The translations under genes were made by a program, and so were the position numbers. Below are positions 10,238-18,156 of a DNA stretch of 64,000 nucleotides, one piece after another. Under the pieces are notes generated by a model that did not search any database, was not told where the DNA came from, and worked only from the letters and a program-made list of their open reading frames with translations. Source of the DNA: Paenibacillus amylolyticus (lineage in GTDB: Bacteria > Bacillota > Bacilli > Paenibacillales > Paenibacillaceae); NCBI RefSeq assembly GCF_001570725.1, contig NZ_BCNV01000003.1:140143-204142 (forward strand). Direction: 5' to 3'. Positions within the stretch are counted from its first letter, which is position 1; each line of letters opens with the position of its first letter.

Positions 10238-12418
10238 ATGTCCAAACCAACCAAAGGCTCTTTTACACTACCGGGAGAATCTGGTTATGAGGCACTGACG
10301 CTGGAACTTGCCGATCGCTGGGGTGCCGATGTAATCCGTGACAGTGACGGTACAAAATTGTCCGATGAGATTATTAATGCCGGATATGGCATCTATTCAA
10401 CCATTTGCATTATTCGGGATCATAATGAGTGGGCATCCCGTAATCTGGATAAGTTGCAGCAATGTTTTCTCATTACGAATCCGAAGGTCGCTGTTCAAGA
10501 TTATGTATCGATCTATCTGATGGAGGACTTCTTCGCTGAACAATTCAGGGTGAATGATTCCAAAGAAGCGTTTAAATATTGGCAGGTTTATGATCGAACG
10601 ACTGGGGAAGAAGTCCCCAAAGGACAGTGGAATTATGAAAGGGAATCTGGCAATGTTGTGATTACTGGCGTTGCTCCTTGGCATAAATACACGGTGAGTT
10701 TCATGGTCTATCGGATATGGGAAGAGATCTCCATGTACAATCATACGACGAATAACTGGGACAAAGAGCATCTGATGCAGATTGATCCGATCTATACGGA
10801 AACGCAAACGTATCTGCTGGATTGGATGGAAACGTGGTGTCAAAACCATCCGGAAACAACGGTTGTACGTTTTACCTCCCTATTTTATAATTTCGCCTGG
10901 ATCTGGGGCAGTGATGAGCGGAATCGCCATCTGTTCTCGGATTGGGGTTCATACGATTTCACGGTAAGTTCGAGAGCGCTGGATCTGTTTGCTCAAAAAT
11001 TTGGGTATTCACTCTCGGCTGAGGACTTTGTGAATGGTGGTAAATATCAGGTCACTCATATGCCTGCGGATCAGCGCAAACTGGACTGGATGGCATTTAT
11101 CAATGATTTTGTGATTGAATTCGGTAAGAAATTAATTGATATTGTGCACAAGCATGACAAGCTGGCGTATGTCTTCTATGATGACAGTTGGGTAGGCATG
11201 GAGCCGTACAACGATCGCTTTGAGGAATTTGGATTCGACGGCATGATCAAATGTGTGTTCTCCGGTTATGAGGCAAGAATGTGCTCAGGTGTTAAGGTCG
11301 ATACCCATGAGATTCGATTGCATCCATATTTGTTCCCAGTTGGCTTAGGCGGGCTTCCTACCTTCAAGGAGGGCGGAGATCCTACCCTGGATGCCAAGAA
11401 ATATTGGATTAATATTCGGCGAGCGCTGCTTCGGGAGTCGATCGACCGGATTGGACTGGGTGGATATTTGCATCTGGTTGAGCCTTACCCGGACTTTGTG
11501 GACTACATCGAGAAGATTGCCCATGAATTCAGGGAAATGAAAGAGCTGCATCAAGAGGGGAAACCATATCAGATCAAGACAAAGGTAGCCGTTCTGCATA
11601 GTTGGGGCAAGTTAAGATCGTGGACCTTGTCCGGTCATTTTCATGAAACGCATATGCATGATCTGATTCATGTGAATGAGGCGTTATCCGGTTTACCAAT
11701 CGAGGTCCAATTCATTAATTTTGATGATATTCGTCAGGATGTATTGAAGGATGTGGATGTTGTCATTAATGCGGGTTCTGCTGGTTCTGCCTGGAGTGGT
11801 GGAGAGCACTGGAACGATCACCAAGGTGTAGACATCCTCACCCAGTGGGTGTATGAGGGCGGTACCTTTATGGGGATCAACCAGCCTTCAGCGGCCCATG
11901 GGTACGACAGTTTTTTCAGAATGGCGCATGTGCTTGGGGTAGATGAGGATACAGGTGCAAGAGTCGTTCATGGAAAATGGTCGTATGAGGTTGGGGACGC
12001 GCACGGCCTGGTGCCGGAAGGTGCTAATATCGCGTCAAAAGGTAAAGGTAGAATATATCTTACGGATGGGACAGCCAAGGTATTGCACGAGACAGATGGC
12101 AACATTACATTGTCCACGCATGCTTTCGGGAAAGGGCAAGGAATCTACTTATCTTCGTTCGAATTCAATTGGGAAAATACGAGATTGCTGCAGAATCTGA
12201 TTCGTTTTGCCGGGAATGAGGTGGGTGAGGCGAAGTATATTCCGGATAACCTGTATACCGAGTGTGCCTACTACCCTGAGAGCAACATATTGGTTGTGAT
12301 CAATAATAGCGATCAGGTTCAATCTACGACGATTGATACGGAGCATGGAAAACAAACCGTGGAATTAGATCCGTATGACACGGTGATCACCAAGATTGGC
12401 GCAATTAAATCAGTGTAG
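10238..12418 (+). CDS. GH112 beta-galactoside phosphorylase, probably D-galactosyl-1,4-L-rhamnose phosphorylase
   Basis: 726 residues, the usual length for GH112. GGGAGGG lies 7 nt before ATG 10238. Family signatures are RFTSLFYNFAWIWG and VFYDDSWVGMEPY; Asp315/Asp316 sit where the general acid of Bifidobacterium galacto-N-biose/lacto-N-biose phosphorylase (Asp313) lies. C-terminal parts resemble the glutamine-amidotransferase-like and beta domains of the family. GH112 includes enzymes specific for Gal-beta-1,3-HexNAc and for Gal-beta-1,4-rhamnose. The neighbouring GH105 gene and the lack of any N-acetylhexosamine kinase or lacto-N-biose genes favour the rhamnose-specific activity, acting on galactosyl-rhamnose from rhamnogalacturonan-I side chains to give galactose 1-phosphate and rhamnose. 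Specificity is inferred from context. Confidence 0.9.
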   Translation: MSKPTKGSFTLPGESGYEALTLELADRWGADVIRDSDGTKLSDEIINAGYGIYSTICIIRDHNEWASRNLDKLQQCFLITNPKVAVQDYVSIYLMEDFFAEQFRVNDSKEAFKYWQVYDRTTGEEVPKGQWNYERESGNVVITGVAPWHKYTVSFMVYRIWEEISMYNHTTNNWDKEHLMQIDPIYTETQTYLLDWMETWCQNHPETTVVRFTSLFYNFAWIWGSDERNRHLFSDWGSYDFTVSSRALDLFAQKFGYSLSAEDFVNGGKYQVTHMPADQRKLDWMAFINDFVIEFGKKLIDIVHKHDKLAYVFYDDSWVGMEPYNDRFEEFGFDGMIKCVFSGYEARMCSGVKVDTHEIRLHPYLFPVGLGGLPTFKEGGDPTLDAKKYWINIRRALLRESIDRIGLGGYLHLVEPYPDFVDYIEKIAHEFREMKELHQEGKPYQIKTKVAVLHSWGKLRSWTLSGHFHETHMHDLIHVNEALSGLPIEVQFINFDDIRQDVLKDVDVVINAGSAGSAWSGGEHWNDHQGVDILTQWVYEGGTFMGINQPSAAHGYDSFFRMAHVLGVDEDTGARVVHGKWSYEVGDAHGLVPEGANIASKGKGRIYLTDGTAKVLHETDGNITLSTHAFGKGQGIYLSSFEFNWENTRLLQNLIRFAGNEVGEAKYIPDNLYTECAYYPESNILVVINNSDQVQSTTIDTEHGKQTVELDPYDTVITKIGAIKSV

Positions 12419-12444
12419 GAACGGATAGGGGTTCTATTTCATAA

Positions 12445-12492
12445 CGAAAAAAGCTCAAGCCTGCGGCGATCAGCCAATGCTTGAGCTTTAGT
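12445..12492 (+). terminator. Stem-loop after the GH105-GH112 operon
   Basis: AAGCTCAAGC (12451-12460) pairs perfectly with GCTTGAGCTT (12479-12488) around an 18-nt loop. The following T tract is weak, so termination strength is uncertain. Confidence 0.6.
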
Positions 12493-12657
12493 TGTATTCA
12501 GTGTCTATTAAAGCCTGTATTCCCTACTGGATTGATAAGTTAAATGCGTATTATACAAGAAATTTTATGGAAATGCAAGAGGAAAAAGATTGCTTTTACG
12601 TAGGCTATCGTTTATTCTAAAAAAAGGAAGTCTACTATATTTTAATAGGAGGTATGG

Positions 12658-12879
12658 ATGATGGAAAATATGATGATGATGAACATGATGATGAATATGT
12701 GCATGGAAGAAATGATGTGCAAAATGAAATCCATGAAGATGATGATGGAATGTATGGAAGACAAGAGCATGATGGAAGGCATGGATATGAATAAAATGAT
12801 GTCCTGCATGCAAGAGTGCGACGAAATGATGACCACTATGATGGGCATGATGAGCAACATGAAGAAAGCATCCATGTAA
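12658..12879 (+). CDS. Methionine-rich small protein (34 Met in 73 residues)
   Basis: A perfect AGGAGG (12647-12652) lies 5 nt before ATG 12658 and 8 nt before the next in-frame ATG at 12661; either may be used. The product has 34 Met, 5 Cys and many Glu/Lys/Asp, with Met clusters such as NMMMMNMMMNMCM. There is no signal peptide or membrane segment, so it is probably cytosolic. Met and Cys thioether/thiol side chains in this density suggest binding of soft metals (Cu(I), Ag(I)) or an oxidation sink; both are inferences. No family was recognised. The gene stands alone between the GH112 stem-loop and a structured 3' region. ATG repeats make the antisense strand read as a long His-rich frame and the +2 frame as Asp/His-rich, but only this frame fits the ribosome binding site. 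Confidence 0.72.
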   Translation: MMENMMMMNMMMNMCMEEMMCKMKSMKMMMECMEDKSMMEGMDMNKMMSCMQECDEMMTTMMGMMSNMKKASM

Positions 12880-12905
12880 TTCATTGATTACCAAGTTCGA
12901 CTTGT

Positions 12906-13016
12906 AAAGCTGGCGGGCTCTACAACTCTGCAGAACAGTTCACTGTATGCATTCCAAAATAGTAAGCCTTTCAATAGGGCGGGTTGAGCAGACGAACTGC
13001 AGACCGGCTTTTTTTC
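12906..13016 (+). terminator. Structured 3' region and probable terminator of the Met-rich gene
   Basis: AAAGCTGG (12906-12913) can pair with CCGGCTTT (13004-13011), and inside it CTGC...AGTTC (12928-12941) pairs with GAACTGCAG (12994-13002); seven T follow. This is a larger fold than a simple hairpin terminator. Pairing was done by eye. Confidence 0.45.
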
Positions 13017-13023
13017 TTATTTA

Positions 13024-13347
13024 TTATTGATATTGAAGAATCTTCCGCGATACATCGATCCGCATCAGCTTTAATTTGAACCATTGCTCCTGCAAGGATT
13101 CAGTCTGGTATCCTTCTGAAGCGACTCTTAGCTTGCTGAAAATATCCACCAGTTGCTTGTTGATTCGGTCATAACTTATAAGCAATTCACGGAGCAGGAT
13201 AGCTTTTCGTTCTTCCTCCAGCAACGCATCCTTCTGATCACGAAGCTTTCTGAGAATATCTTCAGCCCATTCCGAGTCTTCTATTGTACGGGCAAAATTA
13301 TATAAGTCCAAATAATCGTTAACCCAGGTTTGTGTCAAAGAATCCAT
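13024..13347 (-). CDS. Unrecognised small helical protein
   Basis: 107 residues from ATG 13347 (an upstream GTG at 13359 would add four residues); GGAG lies 11 nt before the ATG. The sequence is almost entirely helical and highly charged (DILRKLRDQKDALLEEERKA), with likely coiled-coil stretches and no signal peptide, membrane segment or cysteine. I do not recognise the family. It converges on the Met-rich gene and is 113 bp downstream of the esterase gene on the same strand. Confidence 0.6.
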   Translation of the reverse strand: MDSLTQTWVNDYLDLYNFARTIEDSEWAEDILRKLRDQKDALLEEERKAILLRELLISYDRINKQLVDIFSKLRVASEGYQTESLQEQWFKLKLMRIDVSRKILQYQ

Positions 13348-13460
13348 GGCGTTATTCACTCCAGTCAGCTACGCTTTTCTATATACCGAGTATTATACCC
13401 GGAATAATACAATTTACAAGTGCTGAATGAGAATTTTCTGGATTTTTTTCCGTTGTAGTC

Positions 13461-14405
13461 TTATACATGCGATTCATGTGATCCATGTTTAATGATATGA
13501 ATGATTTTGTGCTTAGCGTCTTTGGCTTCAGGAATCGGATACAGCACGAAGACGTGATTCATTTTGGGATATACGAAAGTATTATGCTCAATACCTTGGT
13601 CCGTCAGCTTTTTATCAAGCTCCATGTTGTCCGGAAATAAACCTTCATGGGTTCCGATGAAGATGCTAATTTTGCCAAGCCCTTCGAAATCCCCGTAGAT
13701 TGGACTAATGAGCGGGTCATTCAGCTGTTTATCGGCTGCCCAGATCCGCCGAATCACATCATATCCTTCCAAAGCCAGCATGGGATCTCTGGTCTCATAG
13801 TCGAAGATAACTGGATTATCTAAAACCATATCCACACAAGGTGATAATAGAATGATGTCTTTGGGTTGAGGAAGAGAATTCATCTTCAGGTAGTGTGCTA
13901 GACTTAGCGAGATATTTCCTCCTGCTGAATCTCCCATAATGGTTAGCTGTAAGGGACTTTTTATGGATGCAATGATATCCCGATACAGATTTAGAAGTTT
14001 TGGATACGTATGTTGATAGTTGAAGTGAGGCAATTTGGGATAGATGGGGGCGATTACTTTGGCATTCAGCGCCTGAGCTATATAATCCATGAATTTCCAA
14101 TGGAAGGACAGCGGTTGATGCGTATGTGCTCCTCCATGAATATAGAGAATAACCCGTTGATCAGGGGAACCCTGGTCATTTAAAGTAAACACCTGCATGT
14201 CTTCATAGGAACGCTCCTTGATAGGCGAAGTTAATTTAACTTTACCTAATTGATAGGGCTTAATGTTCTCAACGCCCATGTGCTCCAGATGTTTCTGCGT
14301 ATGTTCCCGTGTCGATAGATTTTTCTTGCTATCTAATGTTCCGATGTATTTTTCTAATAGATAGCTCGTTACAGAGCGTCTTTTATTATAAATTTGTATG
14401 CTCAT
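13461..14405 (-). CDS. Alpha/beta-hydrolase, hormone-sensitive-lipase-type esterase
   Basis: 314 residues. The HSL family is marked by the oxyanion motif YIHGGAH and the nucleophile elbow GDSAGGN; Asp in the DPMLALEGYD region and His in KMNHVFVLYP are the likely triad partners. It lacks a signal peptide, so it is a cytosolic carboxylesterase of unknown substrate. A GAGAGGA ribosome binding site precedes the start. It is divergent from the ArsR gene at 14585 with 180 bp between. Confidence 0.88.
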   Translation of the reverse strand: MSIQIYNKRRSVTSYLLEKYIGTLDSKKNLSTREHTQKHLEHMGVENIKPYQLGKVKLTSPIKERSYEDMQVFTLNDQGSPDQRVILYIHGGAHTHQPLSFHWKFMDYIAQALNAKVIAPIYPKLPHFNYQHTYPKLLNLYRDIIASIKSPLQLTIMGDSAGGNISLSLAHYLKMNSLPQPKDIILLSPCVDMVLDNPVIFDYETRDPMLALEGYDVIRRIWAADKQLNDPLISPIYGDFEGLGKISIFIGTHEGLFPDNMELDKKLTDQGIEHNTFVYPKMNHVFVLYPIPEAKDAKHKIIHIIKHGSHESHV

Positions 14406-14553
14406 TTAAGGTTCGTCCTCTCATCATTAAAGGTTGATATGTATAGTATAAAGGTTGAAGTATAGTTCAAGGTCAATGCTGGTATGCAGTAGGTACCAAT
14501 CCTTATGGTATAGAATAAAACTTATGAGCGCATCTATGTTATGATCTTTATAT

Positions 14554-14569
14554 ATTCAAAAGTTTGAAT
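14554..14569. promoter_or_regulatory. Inverted repeat upstream of arsR-type gene (probable autoregulatory operator)
   Basis: ATTCAAA and TTTGAAT are perfect inverted arms separated by AG, 15 bp before the regulator start. The same half-site occurs twice in front of the SulP gene. Confidence 0.6.
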
Positions 14570-14584
14570 GAAGGGGTATAACGT

Positions 14585-14914
14585 ATGAATCAGAGCATAC
14601 AACAGTTTAAAGCGGATTTTTTCAAAGCCTTGGCTCACCCCATGCGGATTCAGATTCTGGAGTTGCTGAGTGAAGGGGCGAAGAACGTCAATGAGTTACA
14701 AAGTATCCTGGGGTCTGAAGGCTCCGCCGTTTCGCAACAACTGGCTGTATTACGTAGCAAAAATGTTGTGCAGGGTCTGAAGGAAGGGACTACGGTCATA
14801 TACTCTCTGCGTGATCCTTTGATTAAAGACTTGCTGGAGGTTGCCAAGCAGATTTTTGACAATCATCTGGTCGATGCCATTTCCATGTTGGAAGATATCC
14901 GCAAAGAAACATAA
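14585..14914 (+). CDS. ArsR-family regulator next to SulP transporter
   Basis: 109 residues. The winged helix runs from ALAHPMRIQILELLSEG through NELQSILGSEGSAVSQQLAVLRSKNVV to the wing GTTVIYSL. It lacks the ELCVCDL metal-binding box of classical ArsR and has no cysteines, so a metal sensor of the alpha-3 type is excluded; the signal may be another ligand. It is followed by a terminator and then by the SulP gene, which carries the same ATTCAAA half-sites in its promoter, so the protein probably represses itself and that transporter. Confidence 0.92.
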   Translation: MNQSIQQFKADFFKALAHPMRIQILELLSEGAKNVNELQSILGSEGSAVSQQLAVLRSKNVVQGLKEGTTVIYSLRDPLIKDLLEVAKQIFDNHLVDAISMLEDIRKET

Positions 14915-14922
14915 ACACGCGA

Positions 14923-14967
14923 AACAAGAGGAACCGGAAGTAAGTTCAGGTAACTTCTTGTTTTTTT
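14923..14967 (+). terminator. Terminator after the ArsR-type gene
   Basis: AACAAG pairs with CTTGTT at the base and GGAAGT with ACTTC inside, followed by seven T. Confidence 0.65.
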
Positions 14968-15002
14968 GCATGTAATCCACGTTTCAGGTGTGAGCATTTC
15001 GA

Positions 15003-15056
15003 TTGACAGGGTGCTCGCAGGGGCGTAGTCTTTTTACTATATTCAAATATTCAAAT
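15003..15056 (+). promoter_or_regulatory. SulP promoter with two ATTCAAAT operator half-sites
   Basis: TTGACA (15003-15008) and TAGTCT (15026-15031) are spaced by 17 bp. A direct repeat of ATTCAAAT (15041-15048 and 15049-15056) covers the expected start of transcription. It shares its half-site with the inverted repeat before the ArsR-type gene, so binding there would block transcription. Confidence 0.6.
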
Positions 15057-15082
15057 ATATAAAGAAAAGAAGGTTAAGTCAG

Positions 15083-16846
15083 ATGAAATGCATGGGGAGA
15101 TATGCAGGGTATAATGGTTCTGCTTTTCGGAAGGATCTGTTATCAGGGCTAATTGTAGGTATTATTGCGATTCCACTCGGTATGGCGTTTGCTATCGCTT
15201 CCGGGGTAAAACCGGAGTATGGCTTGTATACCACGGTGATCGCAGGGATTCTCATTTCCTTGCTTGGTGGTTCCAAATTCCAGATTGGCGGGCCGACGGG
15301 GGCATTCATTCCCATCCTCTTCGCCATTGTGATGCAGTATGGATATGAAAATTTATTGATTGCCGGCATCATGGCCGGAGTGATGCTTGTACTAATGGGG
15401 CTGTTTAAGCTTGGGGCGTTAATCAAGTTTATCCCACGACCCGTGACCATTGGATTTACGGCGGGTATTGCCGTCATTATTTTCAGTGGGCAGCTTGCTA
15501 ATTTTCTGGGACTAAGCGGGATTGAGAAACATGAAGATTTTTGGTCCAATATGAAAGAAATCGGGGCGCATATCTCAACCATTAATATATATAGTTTGCT
15601 GACAGCAGGCTGTTGCCTGGCTGTTATTCTGCTTGTGCCGAGATTTGCACCGAAGGTGCCTGCATCACTGGTAGGTCTGGTTCTATCGACGGTAGTCGCA
15701 GCGTTGTTTTTTGAAGGGCAGGTGACTACGATCGGATCGTCCTTTGGTGCGATACCAAGCTCCTTGCCTCAATTTCATGTGCCTGAGATGACGTGGGAGC
15801 GAATCGTAAACTTGCTGCAACCCGCTTTTGTCATCGCCATGCTGGGGGGAATTGAATCGTTGCTATCCGCTGTTGTGGCCGATGGTATGACCGGAAGTCG
15901 CCATAACAGCAATCGGGAGCTTATTGGACAAGGCATTGCTAATATAGTAACGCCGTTATTTGGTGGTATTCCTGCAACAGGAGCGATTGCACGTACGGCA
16001 ACGAATATTAAATCTGGAGCTGTATCACCATTGTCTGGGGTTATTCATGGTGTAGTAGTCCTACTAGTCATTGTTCTGTTCGCACCCTATGCTTCCCATA
16101 TTCCACTTGCCAGTATGGCTCCAGTTCTGATGATGGTTGCCTGGAATATGAGTGAACGGAGATCGTTCATGCATGTCATGAAAACCAAAACGAGCGATTC
16201 GCTCGTTCTACTCATTACCTTTTTACTGACCGTATTTACTAGTTTAACGACAGCTGTAGAGGTAGGGTTGATTCTGGCTGTCCTTTTATTTGTTAAGCGA
16301 ATGAGTGAGATGTTGAAGGTTGCCAAAGTACTGCCCGATCCCAATCATAAACATGAGAAAGTCATGGCCCACATGGTCCGTAAAGGACATGATTGTCCAC
16401 AAATAAGTTTGTATACCATTGAAGGGCCGTTATTCTTTGGTGCAGCAGATTGGTTTGAGAAGTCGGTCATGGATTCGATTCATCGGCGACCAGGTATTTT
16501 GCTATTGCGCATGGGCAAGGTGCCCTTTATGGATACGACAGGTGAATCCAACCTGGCCAATATTGTTAAACATATGGAGAGTTCTGGAGGAAGGGTTTTA
16601 CTTTCAGGCATTCAGGCACAACCGTTGGAGATGCTGAAGAGAACAGGCTTGATTGAACGGATTGGTTCTGAGCATATGTTTGAACATACGGGTGAAGCCA
16701 TCAATTATGCGTTAGTGCATCTGGATGAACAGAAATGTAGGGGATGCAAACATTTTGCCTTTCGTGAATGTACTGCATTGTCGAGCGATGAATCTATGGG
16801 AGTCCAAAGAGTATTTACCCATCGAAATATATATTCTGGAAAATAA
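15083..16846 (+). CDS. SulP-family anion transporter with STAS domain
   Basis: 587 residues. The N-terminal SulP motif (IAIPLGMAFAIASGVKPEYGLY) and GGPTGAFIPIL are clear, followed by about 10-12 membrane helices to ~residue 410 and a cytosolic STAS domain (~440-545, with FMDTTGESNLANIV). Substrates in the family include sulfate, bicarbonate and other anions; sequence does not separate them. The end carries a short cysteine cluster, CRGCKHFAFREC (~residues 553-564), that is not part of the standard STAS domain and could bind a metal or respond to redox state. Control by the upstream ArsR-type repressor is suggested by shared half-sites. Confidence 0.92.
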   Translation: MKCMGRYAGYNGSAFRKDLLSGLIVGIIAIPLGMAFAIASGVKPEYGLYTTVIAGILISLLGGSKFQIGGPTGAFIPILFAIVMQYGYENLLIAGIMAGVMLVLMGLFKLGALIKFIPRPVTIGFTAGIAVIIFSGQLANFLGLSGIEKHEDFWSNMKEIGAHISTINIYSLLTAGCCLAVILLVPRFAPKVPASLVGLVLSTVVAALFFEGQVTTIGSSFGAIPSSLPQFHVPEMTWERIVNLLQPAFVIAMLGGIESLLSAVVADGMTGSRHNSNRELIGQGIANIVTPLFGGIPATGAIARTATNIKSGAVSPLSGVIHGVVVLLVIVLFAPYASHIPLASMAPVLMMVAWNMSERRSFMHVMKTKTSDSLVLLITFLLTVFTSLTTAVEVGLILAVLLFVKRMSEMLKVAKVLPDPNHKHEKVMAHMVRKGHDCPQISLYTIEGPLFFGAADWFEKSVMDSIHRRPGILLLRMGKVPFMDTTGESNLANIVKHMESSGGRVLLSGIQAQPLEMLKRTGLIERIGSEHMFEHTGEAINYALVHLDEQKCRGCKHFAFRECTALSSDESMGVQRVFTHRNIYSGK

Positions 16847-16939
16847 ATTAAAATTATACTATGTTATAGATTGATAGGTGAAAGGATTACATCGTTCATC
16901 AGATGAGAAATAATCATATTAAACCGAAGGAGCAACCAT

Positions 16940-17926
16940 ATGTCCATTCAACCGACTGCTTTACGTTCAGTGCTTAACCCTAGGTACCTGGAGTCTGCAT
17001 TGAGGGATCAGTATGACATGGGAACATGGGAAGAATGTTTATTTTGGCTTAGAGGATTGAATGATACTTACCGGGTTCGCACGTCCAGTGGCATTTATAT
17101 TCTCCGTATTTACCGCACTGAAATTGCGGAGGCAGATGTGCAGTACGAGTTATCGTTATTGTCTCAACTGAAGAACGTTCTAACATCTGCGGAACATACC
17201 GACATTGGAGAATACATCGAGAATAAAGATCATACAGGATATACGGTGTTGGAGGCTGCGGAAGGCAAGCGAGTGGCTGTAATGTTTCGGTATATCGAGG
17301 GTACGGAGAACAACCTGGAGGATGAGGAGTCTTGTTACGCCTTTGGCCAGTCTGCTGCTGAATTACATAAGGCTATGGATCAGGTGAACGTGGAGCTGCC
17401 ACGATATGAGCTGGATCTGAAATTTCTTATTGACGAACCTCTTGAGAGAATTATCAACTACATCGGTGAGAACAACGAAGCAGCAGCATTTCTCCACACG
17501 TTTGCCACAACGTTAAAAGAACGAATCGGTGCCGCTTCCAGACAAGGTCTGGACGTTGGTCTGTGCCATGGCGATATGCATGGGAATAACAATGCGTTTC
17601 AACAGGAGCATCAGTTCATCCATTACGACTTCGAGTGGGCAGCAAAAAGCTGGCGTGCTTATGATCTGGCCCAAGTGAAGGTGCGAAAGCGACAGTCTGA
17701 AGATCGAAAAGCAGCATTATGGAGTGCGCTAATGGCAGGTTACCGTTCAGTCAGAAGCTTCTCTGCTGAAGATGAACAGGCGGTTGATCTCTTTATTGTC
17801 GCTCGCCGATTCTGGGTGATGGGTCTGGATGTTGCTTTTATTGAAAGTGATATGGGTGCGCTGGACTATGGTTCGGATTGGCTTAATGATTTTATTGAGG
17901 AGTTCCGTTACACAGGTATAGTGTAA
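16940..17926 (+). CDS. APH-fold phosphotransferase (homoserine kinase II/SrkA-like)
   Basis: 328 residues after GAAGGAG. The kinase signature is GLCHGDMHGNN (catalytic Asp) followed by IHYDFEWA (metal-binding Asp). The N-terminal lobe contains FWLRGLNDTYRV and a strand with YILRIYR that supplies the ATP-binding region. Small-molecule kinases and protein kinases (SrkA/YihE) share this fold, so the substrate is unknown; nothing points to antibiotic resistance. It stands alone with a strong terminator behind it. Confidence 0.85.
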   Translation: MSIQPTALRSVLNPRYLESALRDQYDMGTWEECLFWLRGLNDTYRVRTSSGIYILRIYRTEIAEADVQYELSLLSQLKNVLTSAEHTDIGEYIENKDHTGYTVLEAAEGKRVAVMFRYIEGTENNLEDEESCYAFGQSAAELHKAMDQVNVELPRYELDLKFLIDEPLERIINYIGENNEAAAFLHTFATTLKERIGAASRQGLDVGLCHGDMHGNNNAFQQEHQFIHYDFEWAAKSWRAYDLAQVKVRKRQSEDRKAALWSALMAGYRSVRSFSAEDEQAVDLFIVARRFWVMGLDVAFIESDMGALDYGSDWLNDFIEEFRYTGIV

Positions 17927-17973
17927 TAGTTTTGAAGAGAGATTACTCAGATTGAGGTGTGAAATACGAGGGA

Positions 17974-18011
17974 GAGACTCATCTGCATATATGCAGATGA
18001 GTCTCTTTTTT
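17974..18011 (+). terminator. Strong perfect-hairpin terminator after APH gene
   Basis: GAGACTCATCTGCATA and its exact reverse complement form a 16-bp palindrome followed by six T. Confidence 0.9.
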
Positions 18012-18156
18012 CTGCTATATAGATCAGCCGTATTAAAGTATGAGTGAATAAAATATTTAACTACATTATTTTCGTAAAAAGCCAAAGAATTTAGCTATAT
18101 TGTGACGATTGTATTAAATATATGTATTTTGAATCAGTTGGAGGTTGATCGATTAA

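Noticed and set aside
12565..12894. 109-codon antisense frame very rich in histidine over the Met-rich gene
   Set aside because: It is the complement of ATG repeats (CAT), has no ribosome binding site, and the sense frame has a perfect one.
16940..17926. Aminoglycoside resistance gene
   Set aside because: Only the general APH kinase fold is present; residues specific to known resistance enzymes could not be recognised, and there is no mobile context.
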